Below, in pieces: positions 5,311-12,004 of a stretch of DNA of 14,961 nucleotides. Within the stretch, counting starts at the first letter, position 1. Each line of letters opens with the position of its first letter. Source of the stretch: Candidatus Aminicenantes bacterium UBA2199 (GTDB lineage: Bacteria > Acidobacteriota > Aminicenantia > UBA2199); assembly GCA_002327965.1 (NCBI GenBank), contig DCVB01000036.1, positions 1 through 14,961 of the forward strand. Direction: 5' to 3'. A program made the translations under genes and the position numbers. The notes under the pieces are model-generated. The model was not told where the DNA came from. It saw nothing but the letters and a program-made list of their open reading frames with translations, and ran no database searches.

Positions 5311-5676
5311 ATGAACTTGATGATCGATGCCAAATCACCCTTGCCGGTCTATCAGCAGGTTATCCAGGCGATCAAGTTGGAGATACTTTCCGGCGGCCTG
5401 CGCGACGGCGATCCGCTGCCGTCGATCCGCGACCTGGCCAAGCTACTCAAGCTGAACCCCAATACCGTAGCAAAGGCGTATTACGCTTTGGAAGCCGAGG
5501 GCTTCAGCGAGGGGCGCAGCGGCAGCGGCAGCCGCGTCAGGGTGCCGCCCGGGCGGCAGGATGCGCTGCGCCGGGCCATGCTGGAAAGCGAGTTCAGGTC
5601 TTTTCTGGGAAAGGCCGTTTCACTGGGTTTTTCCCGTGACGACGTCAGGCAGCTGATAGAGAGGATAAGCCAATGA
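5311..5676 (+). CDS. GntR-family transcriptional regulator, YtrA type
   Basis: A 121-residue DNA-binding repressor. The winged helix-turn-helix covers about residues 8-78: PVYQQVIQAIKLEILSGGL, GDPLPSIRDLAKLLKLNPNTVAKAYYALEAEG and SGSGSRV, the standard GntR signature. Only about 45 residues follow (SEFRSFLGKAVSLGFSRDDVRQLIE), the short dimerisation tail of the YtrA subfamily, with no large effector domain. The stop codon overlaps the next gene by ATGA. YtrA-type repressors typically control the ABC transporter genes encoded with them, often in response to cell-wall-active compounds. An ATG three codons downstream (5320) is a possible alternative start. Confidence 0.93.
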   Translation: MNLMIDAKSPLPVYQQVIQAIKLEILSGGLRDGDPLPSIRDLAKLLKLNPNTVAKAYYALEAEGFSEGRSGSGSRVRVPPGRQDALRRAMLESEFRSFLGKAVSLGFSRDDVRQLIERISQ

Positions 5677-6518
5677 GCCAAGCCATCATCGAAATTCGCG
5701 ACTTGTCCCTGGGTTTTTCGCGCCGGAGAGTTCTCGCTTCGCTGAACTTGTCACTGGGGGCGGGGGAGTGGGCCGTGATCGCCGGTTGCAACGGCGCCGG
5801 CAAGAGCACCCTGCTGCGCGCCATCGCCGGGGTCCTGCTTCCCGACGCGGGAGCGATCACCCGCTCCGCCGAGGTGCCTCCTGAAAAGATCGGCTTCCTG
5901 TCCGACCGCCTCAGCCTGTTCGAGGACTGGACGGTCGCCCGGGCCATCGATTTCCACTGCCGTGTTTTCCAGGTCGGGGAATTCGACGACCGCCTGGTCA
6001 AGCTCCTGGGCGTCGGTCCAGGGAGCCGCATCCGCGACCTTTCGGCCGGGGAGCGGGCCATCCTGCACCTGACGCTGGCGCTGGCGCAGAAGCCGGCGCT
6101 GCTGCTGGTCGACGAGGTGCTGCACATGCTCGACCCATACATCCGCGACCTTTTCGTCGACGCCCTGATCGAGGCCGTTTCCGACCGCCAGGCGGCGGTG
6201 GTCACGGTCAACCATACCTTCAGCGAGATCGAGCGCCTGCCCGACCGTGTCCTGGTCATGGCGGACGGCAGGTTCATCGTCGACGGGACGCCGGAGGAGC
6301 TGCGCGGCCTGATGAAAAAGATCGTCAGCCGCGAGCCGCTGCCCGGCGGCGTACCCTGCTTTTTCAGGAAGGCCGAGGGAGATTACAAGGAATATTTCAT
6401 CTATCCGTTTCACGAAGAAATGCGGGCGAAGCACGCCCTTGATTTCCAGGATATCGCGTTGCCCGAGATCATCAAGGCCTTTATCGGAGGCGGTTATGAA
6501 CAGAAAAGAATGGCGTGA
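5673..6518 (+). CDS. ABC transporter ATP-binding protein (YtrB-like)
   Basis: 281 residues. Walker A GCNGAGKST at 38-46; signature LSAGE at 123-127 (Ala in place of the usual Gly at the third position); Walker B LLLVDE at 143-148; D-loop HMLDP at 151-155; switch His in VNHT at 181. The Q-loop region reads GFLSDRLSLFED, with no glutamine, as in other exporters encoded with YtrA regulators. Residues past about 215 form a C-terminal extension of unknown role. It starts inside the gntR stop codon (ATGA) and overlaps the permease gene by 23 bp, so translational coupling is expected. It powers the membrane protein encoded next. Substrate unknown. Confidence 0.93.
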   Translation: MSQAIIEIRDLSLGFSRRRVLASLNLSLGAGEWAVIAGCNGAGKSTLLRAIAGVLLPDAGAITRSAEVPPEKIGFLSDRLSLFEDWTVARAIDFHCRVFQVGEFDDRLVKLLGVGPGSRIRDLSAGERAILHLTLALAQKPALLLVDEVLHMLDPYIRDLFVDALIEAVSDRQAAVVTVNHTFSEIERLPDRVLVMADGRFIVDGTPEELRGLMKKIVSREPLPGGVPCFFRKAEGDYKEYFIYPFHEEMRAKHALDFQDIALPEIIKAFIGGGYEQKRMA

Positions 6519-8382
6519 GGTCGGCAGGCAGTCCTGGTACTTCGTCCTGGCCGCGGCCGGGATGGCGCTGCTGGCCTGGCTGATGGACTTGCTGCAGGGC
6601 AAGCCCCTTGAGGGAGAGAAGCTCGTTATCATCTTCGCTTTGTGGCTGCTGGTCTTCTCCATGTTCATCGGTCTCTCTCCCTTTGCCATGGACTCCCGGC
6701 AGAAGGGGATGGAGTATCTGCTCAGCCTGCCGTTCTCGCGGCGCCGGCTGCTGCTGATCAAGCTGCTGCCCCGGCTGGCGGCTGTTGTCCTCTTTTACCT
6801 GGCGTTCGTACTAATGTACTTTCTCATTGGCCAGGATGCCTTCGGCGGGGGATTCACAGTATTCAGCCTGGCTTACTTCGCCATGTTCTTCATCTCTTTC
6901 TCCCTCGCTGTCGTTCATGAGAGCTTCATCGTCCAGTCGCTCTGGGCCGGAGTCGCCCTGGGCGTCTACCTGTTCCTGTGTCTGTTCATCGTCGTGCTTG
7001 GGTTTGCTTGGAAGTTCAGAATGCCTGCGTCCTGGATCGGGTCCAGAGCCTGGCTCGACCTGTCCTACGATGCTTCCACGCTGCTCTCCGCCATCGCTGT
7101 TTTCCTCCTGATGGCCTTGCCCTTTATCCTCTCGTTCTTCCTGGCCTTCAAAAGATTCGACCTGAAGCCGGCGCGGGCCTTCAACCGCCGCCAGCTGCTG
7201 GTCTTCATTCCAATGCTGATCCTGGCCTTTGCCGCTTCCCTTGGGGTCACCTACTTGGTGCAGAATAATTCCGCTGATTACGAATCGAACTGTCATATCC
7301 TGGAGAACCGGCAATTATTAAAGACCAGTTCGCTCGGCAATCTGGACATTTACGGTGAGACCGGCCGGCGTCAGATCAAAACCGGGCGGAAACTTTGGTG
7401 GGAGTATATTCTGTTTGAGGTGCCGGGGAAAGTGTTCATTCTGGGCTATGACGTGAATGATTCTTCGACGTCCATCATCCGCTTGCAGCTGGAGAACCTG
7501 GCCTGGAAAGTGGTGTACTCTATTCCTGACGGATCTGAGGCTACCCCCGGCTTTTTGTTCCGGCAATCCGGGCATGTCCTGGTCTTTCTGCAGCGCGGCC
7601 GCGAGCAGACTGAAAGGTCCGGTATGAAATCCGGCCTGTCCCTGAAGAGTAACCGACTCGACCTGGTCCTCCTCGACATGAACAGTGAACGTTCCAGGAC
7701 CATTTCCTTTCGCTCCTCCCTGTTCCCTACTTTTCTCAACCCCTATATATTTGCCCATGATGAGGCTGGCGGCCGCTCTTTCTGGCTGGTCAGTGGCAAG
7801 GATGGCAAGGAGCAACACCTCCTCCGACTCTGGGAAGATGGCGTAGTCGAGGACCTTGGCGTATCGAAAAAGTTTCCCGTGTACTTTGGCCACCTGCTTT
7901 TCTCCCACACCGCCAGTTCCCTTGTCGTCCGCCGGCTGCTGGCCAGCGGCAGCGAAACGATCAGGGAAATCGCGGGCAAGGTTAACGTTGCCAGCGACTA
8001 TTTTATAGGCTTTTTGGATGTTGGGGAGGCCCGCGAGATTTATGGCACGCGCAACACGCGCATTATCCGCATCGACCTGGCCACCCTGGCGATCGGCGAT
8101 GTCGGGCCCAAACGCGGCCAGGTCCTGAGGGTCCCTCCAGCGGATTTCTACTATGTCGAGCACGAAGCCTGGCTGCCTAGCCAGGGCCGATCTGACAAGT
8201 GGCGAAAAGTTTTCCGCCTGCAGGGCGGCAAGCCAGTCTTCATCAGGAAATTCGATTTCAATGGCAAGTGGCCCGGGCATGTATGGATACAAAGGCACGG
8301 CATTGTTTTGCTCGATGAGGTCAAAACCAGATTCTTCGCCTTCCCCGACCTGCGGGAATTGAAATTCAAAAAATTGAATTAA
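6496..8382 (+). CDS. ABC-2-type permease with a large C-terminal soluble domain
   Basis: 628 residues. The first 255 hold seven hydrophobic helices (about 14-33, 43-65, 93-112, 119-145, 150-173, 196-218, 233-255). Two features mark an ABC-2 permease: the MDSRQKGMEYLLSLPFSRRRLLLIKL segment after helix 2 (about 65-90) and the partner ATPase. With the N terminus inside, an odd helix count would put residues 256-628 outside the membrane. That domain has recurring short beta-strand-like blocks (VFILGYDV, LDLVLLDMN, RSFWLVSGKDG, TRIIRIDLATL, GIVLLDEVKTRFFAFPDL) that suggest a beta-propeller. I could not assign it to a family. The start at 6496 has GGAGG five bases upstream; an upstream in-frame start at 6439 lacks this and lies deeper inside the ATPase gene. 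Confidence 0.85.
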   Translation: MNRKEWREVGRQSWYFVLAAAGMALLAWLMDLLQGKPLEGEKLVIIFALWLLVFSMFIGLSPFAMDSRQKGMEYLLSLPFSRRRLLLIKLLPRLAAVVLFYLAFVLMYFLIGQDAFGGGFTVFSLAYFAMFFISFSLAVVHESFIVQSLWAGVALGVYLFLCLFIVVLGFAWKFRMPASWIGSRAWLDLSYDASTLLSAIAVFLLMALPFILSFFLAFKRFDLKPARAFNRRQLLVFIPMLILAFAASLGVTYLVQNNSADYESNCHILENRQLLKTSSLGNLDIYGETGRRQIKTGRKLWWEYILFEVPGKVFILGYDVNDSSTSIIRLQLENLAWKVVYSIPDGSEATPGFLFRQSGHVLVFLQRGREQTERSGMKSGLSLKSNRLDLVLLDMNSERSRTISFRSSLFPTFLNPYIFAHDEAGGRSFWLVSGKDGKEQHLLRLWEDGVVEDLGVSKKFPVYFGHLLFSHTASSLVVRRLLASGSETIREIAGKVNVASDYFIGFLDVGEAREIYGTRNTRIIRIDLATLAIGDVGPKRGQVLRVPPADFYYVEHEAWLPSQGRSDKWRKVFRLQGGKPVFIRKFDFNGKWPGHVWIQRHGIVLLDEVKTRFFAFPDLRELKFKKLN

Positions 8383-8387
8383 GCGTC

Positions 8388-8404
8388 TTGCGAAATATTC
8401 GCAA
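8388..8404. terminator. Palindrome after the ABC operon, possible weak terminator or operator
   Basis: TTGCGAA, ATA, TTCGCAA: a perfect 7-bp inverted repeat five bases after the permease stop codon, followed by CTTTTC. The stem is short and AT-balanced and the T run is only four, so termination would be weak. It could equally be a protein-binding dyad for the PDZ gene downstream. The rest of 8405-8461 shows only the Shine-Dalgarno of the next gene. Confidence 0.45.
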
Positions 8405-8461
8405 CTTTTCCCGGCCTCCCCGCATCTTAGCAGGTGAAAAGCGAACCACGAGGAGGTCAAC

Positions 8462-9484
8462 ATGGATAGATTCAACAAAATGAGCGGCGGCTTCAAGGCC
8501 GTCCTCACCGTGACGCTGGTCCTGGCCCTGACCGGGGCGCTGGTGCTGCTGGCGGCAGAGAAGCCCGCCGCGGAAAAGGCGGAGCGCGCCTTTCTCGGCG
8601 TCAGCGTGCGCGGCCTGGACGACGGCGAGCTGGAGGAACTGGGACTGAAGTACGGCGTGCGCGTCGCCGCCGTGGAGAAGGAAAGCGCCGCCGCCAAGGC
8701 GGGCGTCCAGGAGAAGGACATCATTCTCTCGGTCAACAATGAGAAAGTGCGCAGCCCGCGCACGCTGACCGGGATCATCCGTGAACTGGCGCCCGGCAGC
8801 GCCGTCAGGCTGGGGCTGCGGCGCCAGGGCAAGGACATGGAGGTCAAGGCGGTCCTGGGCAAGTACGAGCGCCCGCGGAGCCTGCGCTGGAAGCTGGGGC
8901 CCATGACCAGAATCCTGGAGCCCACCCCCTACCTGGGCGTGAACATCATGGACTTGGACGACGACCTGGCCGCCTATTTTTCGGTCAAGGCCGGCGAGGG
9001 GATCCTGGTGACGAAGGTGGAGAAGGACACGGCCGCGGCCAAGGCGGGTCTGAAATCCGGCGATGTCATCGTGCAGATGGGGGACAAGGCGATCCGCAAG
9101 ACCGGCGACATACACAAGGCGCTGGCGGAGTTGAAAAAGGGCGACAGCGTCACCATGACGGTCATGCGCCGCGGCAAGAAGGAGACGCTCAAGGCCACTC
9201 CCGACCATGACCGCCAGCGGCGCGTTCTGCGCTTTTTCAAGGGCGACAAGGACATGGAGCTCCGCCACCTCGAGTTGCCCGAGCTGGATTTCACCCTGCA
9301 GGAGTTTGACGTGCGGGTTCCCGAACCCCCTGAGCCTCCCGACGCGGAGGAGATAGAACTCCGCATTCATAAAAAGCTGGAGCATGCCCACGAACAGCTG
9401 GAACAGACTAGCGAGAAACTGGACCAGGCGAAGATCAAGATCGAAAAGCGGCTGAAGAGGATCGGCGAGAATTACTGGATCTGA
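8462..9484 (+). CDS. Membrane-anchored double-PDZ protein without protease domain
   Basis: 340 residues. An N-terminal hydrophobic segment (about 12-32) acts as signal or anchor. PDZ 1 spans about 43-132 (AFLGVSVRGL ... AAKAGVQEKDIILSVNNEKV). PDZ 2 spans about 156-246 (PYLGVNIMDL ... AAAKAGLKSGDVIVQMGDKAI). Both are of the HtrA/DegP type, but there is no trypsin-like or other catalytic domain. The last 45 residues (about 296-333) are charged heptad-like helix, probably coiled coil, ending in NYWI. It probably acts as a periplasmic scaffold or adaptor that binds exposed protein termini; this is inferred from the domains. AGGAGG lies six bases before the ATG. A strong terminator follows, so it ends its transcription unit. 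Confidence 0.88.
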   Translation: MDRFNKMSGGFKAVLTVTLVLALTGALVLLAAEKPAAEKAERAFLGVSVRGLDDGELEELGLKYGVRVAAVEKESAAAKAGVQEKDIILSVNNEKVRSPRTLTGIIRELAPGSAVRLGLRRQGKDMEVKAVLGKYERPRSLRWKLGPMTRILEPTPYLGVNIMDLDDDLAAYFSVKAGEGILVTKVEKDTAAAKAGLKSGDVIVQMGDKAIRKTGDIHKALAELKKGDSVTMTVMRRGKKETLKATPDHDRQRRVLRFFKGDKDMELRHLELPELDFTLQEFDVRVPEPPEPPDAEEIELRIHKKLEHAHEQLEQTSEKLDQAKIKIEKRLKRIGENYWI

Positions 9485-9509
9485 TTCATCTCCTTCCTCC
9501 TTATCCCCG

Positions 9510-9539
9510 GGGACGGGCTGCGGCCCGTCCCTTTTTTTT
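9510..9539 (+). terminator. Intrinsic terminator of the PDZ gene
   Basis: GGGACGGGC (9510-9518), loop TGCG and GCCCGTCCC (9523-9531) form a perfect 9-bp GC-rich stem followed by eight T (9532-9539). It lies 26 bp after the stop codon. Confidence 0.95.
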
Positions 9540-9553
9540 GCCCGGCAGCGAAA

Positions 9554-10150
9554 CTATTTACGCTTGGAAAACAGGCGCAGGGGAAAGACCGGGTCGCGGC
9601 GCGGGCTCAGCGGGGTGGGGTAGATCTTTTCGCAGGAGGCGGCCACTTCCTCGACCGAATAAAAGGCGTCGGGCAGTTTCTCGCGCGCCAGCTGCCGGAG
9701 CTGCTGCAGGTGCTGGCGGCGGATCACGGTGAAGACGAGCTCCACCGGGCCTTCGGCGCCCTGGGCCGGAACGTGGGTGAAGCCGAACTTCAACTCGCGC
9801 AGCCGCCGGCGGAATTCCTGGCTGGACGTGGGCGTGATGAAGCGGACCAGCACCATGCCCAGGGAGAGGCGGCGCTCGATGAACTGGCCGATGGCGGTGC
9901 CGGCGGCGAAGCCCGCCGCATAGCCGATGTAGGCCATCGGGCTCGAGGCGCGTTTCATGATCTGGCTGATGGCCACGATCCAGATCAGCACCTCGAAGAA
10001 ACCCACCAGCGGCGCCAGCCAGCGGATGCCGCGCGAGATGGCGACGATGCGGATGGTCTGCAGGCTGACGTCGACGATGCGCGCCAGGAATATCAGCAGC
10101 GGCAGGACGAACCAGATGAAAAGCGGAGATTGCGTGAACGATGTTTCCAT
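9554..10150 (-). CDS. UPF0316-like membrane protein (DUF5698 plus DUF2179)
   Basis: 198 residues. Three hydrophobic helices fill about 8-90: FIWFVLPLLIFLARIVDVSLQTIRIVAISRG, then LVGFFEVLIWIVAISQI and AYIGYAAGFAAGTAIGQFIE. The cytoplasmic part after about 95 (MVLVRFITPTSSQEFRRRLRELKFGFTHVPAQG...LVFTVIRRQHLQQL) matches the DUF2179 fold that follows the membrane part in UPF0316 proteins. Function is unknown in the family. The ATG at 10150 has no Shine-Dalgarno but stands 5 bases after an extended -10 box, suggesting a leaderless message. Divergent from the small membrane protein gene at 10260. Confidence 0.85.
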   Translation of the reverse strand: METSFTQSPLFIWFVLPLLIFLARIVDVSLQTIRIVAISRGIRWLAPLVGFFEVLIWIVAISQIMKRASSPMAYIGYAAGFAAGTAIGQFIERRLSLGMVLVRFITPTSSQEFRRRLRELKFGFTHVPAQGAEGPVELVFTVIRRQHLQQLRQLAREKLPDAFYSVEEVAASCEKIYPTPLSPRRDPVFPLRLFSKRK

Positions 10151-10155
10151 TTTTC

Positions 10156-10164
10156 ATTATATCA
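10156..10164 (-). promoter_or_regulatory. Extended -10 promoter of the UPF0316 gene (leaderless)
   Basis: On the minus strand TGATATAAT (TG-N-TATAAT) ends 5 bases before the A of the ATG at 10150, so transcription would start at or within a base of the start codon. No good -35 hexamer is seen, which fits an extended -10 promoter. Confidence 0.7.
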
Positions 10165-10224
10165 TAATTCCCGGAGAATCAGTTGCCTTCTCCGTCCTTC
10201 TGCTTTCTGGCGGGGATCCGTCCG

Positions 10225-10253
10225 TTGCATTCAGCTGCGGCCTGTGCTAGGCT
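10225..10253 (+). promoter_or_regulatory. Promoter of the small-membrane-protein unit (leaderless)
   Basis: TTGCAT (10225-10230), a 17-bp spacer and TAGGCT (10248-10253) preceded by TGC (extended -10). Six bases separate the -10 box from the ATG at 10260, so the predicted start is the A of the ATG. Confidence 0.55.
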
Positions 10254-10259
10254 TTGGCC

Positions 10260-10442
10260 ATGGAACCCAGCGAACTGGTCAAGCCCTTGGGGATCGTCAC
10301 CTTCGCCTGCGTCCTGCTCACGTTCCTGGTCGGCCTCTTCCGCGCCAACCTCAAACTGAAGCTCAAGCACCACAAGGCCCTGGCCTGGCTGGCCGTGGCC
10401 GTTGCCGGCGTGCACGGGCTGCTGGCGATCCTGTATTACTGA
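10260..10442 (+). CDS. Small two-helix membrane protein
   Basis: 60 residues with two hydrophobic helices: GIVTFACVLLTFLVGLF (about 11-28) and LAWLAVAVAGVHGLLAILYY (about 41-60), joined by a basic loop KLKLKHHKA. The histidines at the foot of the loop (HHK) and inside the second helix (VHG) are arranged as in small pieces of cytochrome b or ferric-reductase-like proteins, so heme binding is conceivable but not shown. I do not recognise a named family. The ATG at 10260 is preferred to the TTG two codons upstream because of the promoter position. It is followed after 23 bp by a secreted protein gene on the same strand. Confidence 0.7.
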   Translation: MEPSELVKPLGIVTFACVLLTFLVGLFRANLKLKLKHHKALAWLAVAVAGVHGLLAILYY

Positions 10443-10465
10443 GCCGTTCGCGGCAAGGAGGCCCG

Positions 10466-10807
10466 ATGAAGAACGCGATCTTTTTCCTGCTGTTTTTTTC
10501 CGTTGCCGCCCTCGTCGCCCATGCGCCGAAGGACATGGAGCTGAATTACGATGCGGATACCTCGGCGCTGACCGTCACGGTCCATCACAAGGTGAGCGAT
10601 GCGGACCGGCATTATATCCGCAGGATCGAAGTGTTCGCCGGCAAGGAACTGCTGGCCGAGAAAACCTACGAGCGCCAGGAAACCACCGCCGTTCAGCAAG
10701 AAATGTTCCTCTTCATCGACAGGCCGCTGGCCAGGGGAACGGCGGTGACGGTCACGGCCTACTGCAACCTTTCAGGAAAGAGAAGCGCCCGGCTGAAATG
10801 GGAGTGA
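10466..10807 (+). CDS. Small secreted desulfoferrodoxin-like (Ig-fold) protein
   Basis: 113 residues. A signal peptide (MKNAIFFLLFFSVAALVAHA, about 1-20) precedes an all-beta domain. TVHHKVSDADRHYIRRIEVF and VTAYCNLSGKRS recall the superoxide reductase/desulfoferrodoxin iron centre, where His in HPM...HYI and Cys plus His in CNxHG bind iron. The His of CNxHG is replaced by Ser here (CNLSG), and the His-His spacing is longer, so a standard iron site is unlikely. SoxZ has the same fold and is an alternative relative. AAGGAGG lies four bases before the ATG. Probably co-transcribed with the two-helix membrane protein. A longer frame running in from 9710 is antisense to the UPF0316 gene and is rejected. 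Confidence 0.75.
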   Translation: MKNAIFFLLFFSVAALVAHAPKDMELNYDADTSALTVTVHHKVSDADRHYIRRIEVFAGKELLAEKTYERQETTAVQQEMFLFIDRPLARGTAVTVTAYCNLSGKRSARLKWE

Positions 10808-10824
10808 AGCGCCGGGGGCCGGCT

Positions 10825-11109
10825 TCAGCCGATGATCGTCGCCTCCTGCTCCCGGACCATGATGTTGATCGTCATGGTGCGGTGGCGCATGTCGACCATG
10901 ACCACCTGCAGTTCCAGGTTCTCGTTCTTTTCCATGGACATGAGCCGGGTGGCGATCTCCAGCAGCTGGCCGGCGCTCAGCTGTTCGTAGTTCAGCTCGG
11001 CGCGGATCTTGGCGAAGCTGCCGCTGTCGAACTGGTCGATGCGCAGAACGCTGAAGCCGTAGTGCGAGAACATGTCGTAAATGATCTGCGGCTCGTAGGT
11101 GTTCTTCAT
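10825..11109 (-). CDS. Conserved-looking small protein of unknown function
   Basis: 94 residues, soluble, with no signal peptide, membrane segment or cysteine. A mixed alpha/beta pattern is likely: IIYDMFSHYGFSVLRIDQF, then a helix LSAGQLLEIATRLMSMEK, then strands LELQVVMVDMR and TMTINIMVRE. I do not recognise a family. Coding is supported by a clear promoter, by GGAAAGAG just before the ATG, and by filling the space between neighbours: it ends 17 bp from the convergent secreted-protein gene. Confidence 0.72.
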   Translation of the reverse strand: MKNTYEPQIIYDMFSHYGFSVLRIDQFDSGSFAKIRAELNYEQLSAGQLLEIATRLMSMEKNENLELQVVMVDMRHRTMTINIMVREQEATIIG

Positions 11110-11127
11110 CTCTTTCCAGTATGGCCC

Positions 11128-11156
11128 ATTGTCAGCTCATCGGGGTGGGAAGTCAA
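11128..11156 (-). promoter_or_regulatory. Promoter of the 94-residue protein gene
   Basis: On the minus strand, TTGACT (11156-11151), a 17-bp spacer and GACAAT (11133-11128). The predicted leader is about 12 nt and carries GGAAAGAG next to the ATG at 11109. Confidence 0.6.
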
Positions 11157-11198
11157 CCCGTCGCCCTCTTTTCTCCCGGAACGGAATCGCAAGTGCGG

Positions 11199-11227
11199 TT
11201 GCCTTTCGGCTCCCGGCGTGTTATATT
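11199..11227 (+). promoter_or_regulatory. Promoter of the ACP-acyltransferase unit
   Basis: TTGCCT (11199-11204), a 17-bp spacer and TATATT (11222-11227), with TG one base before the -10 box (extended -10). The ATG follows 10 bases after the -10, so the leader would be only about 4 nt and lacks a Shine-Dalgarno. Confidence 0.65.
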
Positions 11228-11237
11228 TCCCTTGAAC

Positions 11238-11480
11238 ATGGAAGAAAAAATCCGCACCATCCTTGCCGGCATTCTGGAGGTCGATCCCGCGCGCATTGAC
11301 GGCGGCTTCGGCCCCGACAGCTGCCGGGACTGGGATTCACTGAACAACCTGCGCATCATCACCGCCCTGGAAAAGGAGTTCGCCGCCTCGTTCTCCTGGC
11401 CCGAGATCAGCGCCATGACCGATTTTGCCCATATCTGCGAGGTCATCCGGCGGCGGGACGTCGGCGGGGAGGCGGGGTGA
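11238..11480 (+). CDS. Acyl carrier protein
   Basis: 80 residues, the usual size of a free-standing carrier protein. An acidic helical protein starting MEEKIRTILAGILEVDPARI, with the phosphopantetheine attachment motif DSCRDWDSLNNLRI (modified Ser at 34), followed by helix ITALEKEF and the terminal helix DFAHICEVI. It would carry an acyl or aminoacyl group as a thioester in the cytoplasm. The stop codon overlaps the start codon of the acyltransferase gene (GTGA), so the two are translationally coupled and the acyltransferase is its likely partner. It is not the fatty-acid synthesis acpP by context. The start is set by the promoter ten bases upstream. Confidence 0.9.
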   Translation: MEEKIRTILAGILEVDPARIDGGFGPDSCRDWDSLNNLRIITALEKEFAASFSWPEISAMTDFAHICEVIRRRDVGGEAG

Positions 11481-12004
11481 ACCTGGGGCTGATGGCGCGG
11501 CGCTTCCTGGTGCCGCACTGCTTTGTGTCGCTCTACTATTTCATCAAATTCGGCTGCAAGGTGAGCCTGCGCGCCGAGGTGGAGTTGAGCCCGCTGCTGA
11601 AAATCGGGCGCCACAGCGAGATTGCCTCCTTCACCAAGATCAAGGCTGCTTTCGGTCCCCTGCAAATCGGCACACACTGCTTCATCGGCGCCGGTTGCTT
11701 CATCGCCTCCCACCAGGGAGGCGTGATCATCGGCGATGACTGCCTGATCAGCCCCAATGTGACGATCCTGGCCAGCAATTACAACTACCAGCGGCTGGAT
11801 CTGCCCATCTCCCGGCAGGGTTACACTTCCAAGGGAGTGCGCATCGGCAGCAATGTCTGGATCGGTAGCGGCGCCTGCGTCCTGGACGGATCGGTCATCG
11901 ACTCCGGGGTGATCGTGGCGCCGAATTCGGTCGTGTCCGGGCATGTCCCGGCCAACGCCATCATCCAGGGCAACCCGGCCCGGGTCATTTTCACCCGCCG
12001 CTGA
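11477..12004 (+). CDS. Hexapeptide-repeat (left-handed beta-helix) acyltransferase
   Basis: 175 residues with GTG start overlapping the ACP stop codon. Hexapeptide repeats run from about 41 to 160: LKIGRHSEIA, LQIGTHCFIGAGCFI, VIIGDDCLISPNVTI, VRIGSNVWIGSGACVLDGSVIDSGVIVAPNSVVSGHVPAN, ending in the family signature IIQGNPARVI. This is the WbbJ/LacA/VatD-like group that transfers acetyl or acyl groups to sugars. The loop that normally carries the catalytic His (NHNY-like, followed by PI and a Q) reads NYNYQRLDLPISRQG at 101-115, with Tyr102 in the His position. Substrate unknown; the carrier-protein partner suggests an ACP-bound acyl donor. It overlaps the convergent DUF457 gene by 14 bp. Confidence 0.9.
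   Translation: MNLGLMARRFLVPHCFVSLYYFIKFGCKVSLRAEVELSPLLKIGRHSEIASFTKIKAAFGPLQIGTHCFIGAGCFIASHQGGVIIGDDCLISPNVTILASNYNYQRLDLPISRQGYTSKGVRIGSNVWIGSGACVLDGSVIDSGVIVAPNSVVSGHVPANAIIQGNPARVIFTRR

Noticed and set aside
5172..5333. N-terminal extension of the TPM protein to a start at 5333
   Set aside because: It would read through the divergent promoters and into the gntR coding region; the ATG at 5171 has a perfect Shine-Dalgarno and begins a signal peptide.
9710..10465. Extension of the secreted desulfoferrodoxin-like protein upstream to 9710
   Set aside because: That part is antisense to the UPF0316 gene; the ATG at 10466 has AAGGAGG and starts a signal peptide.
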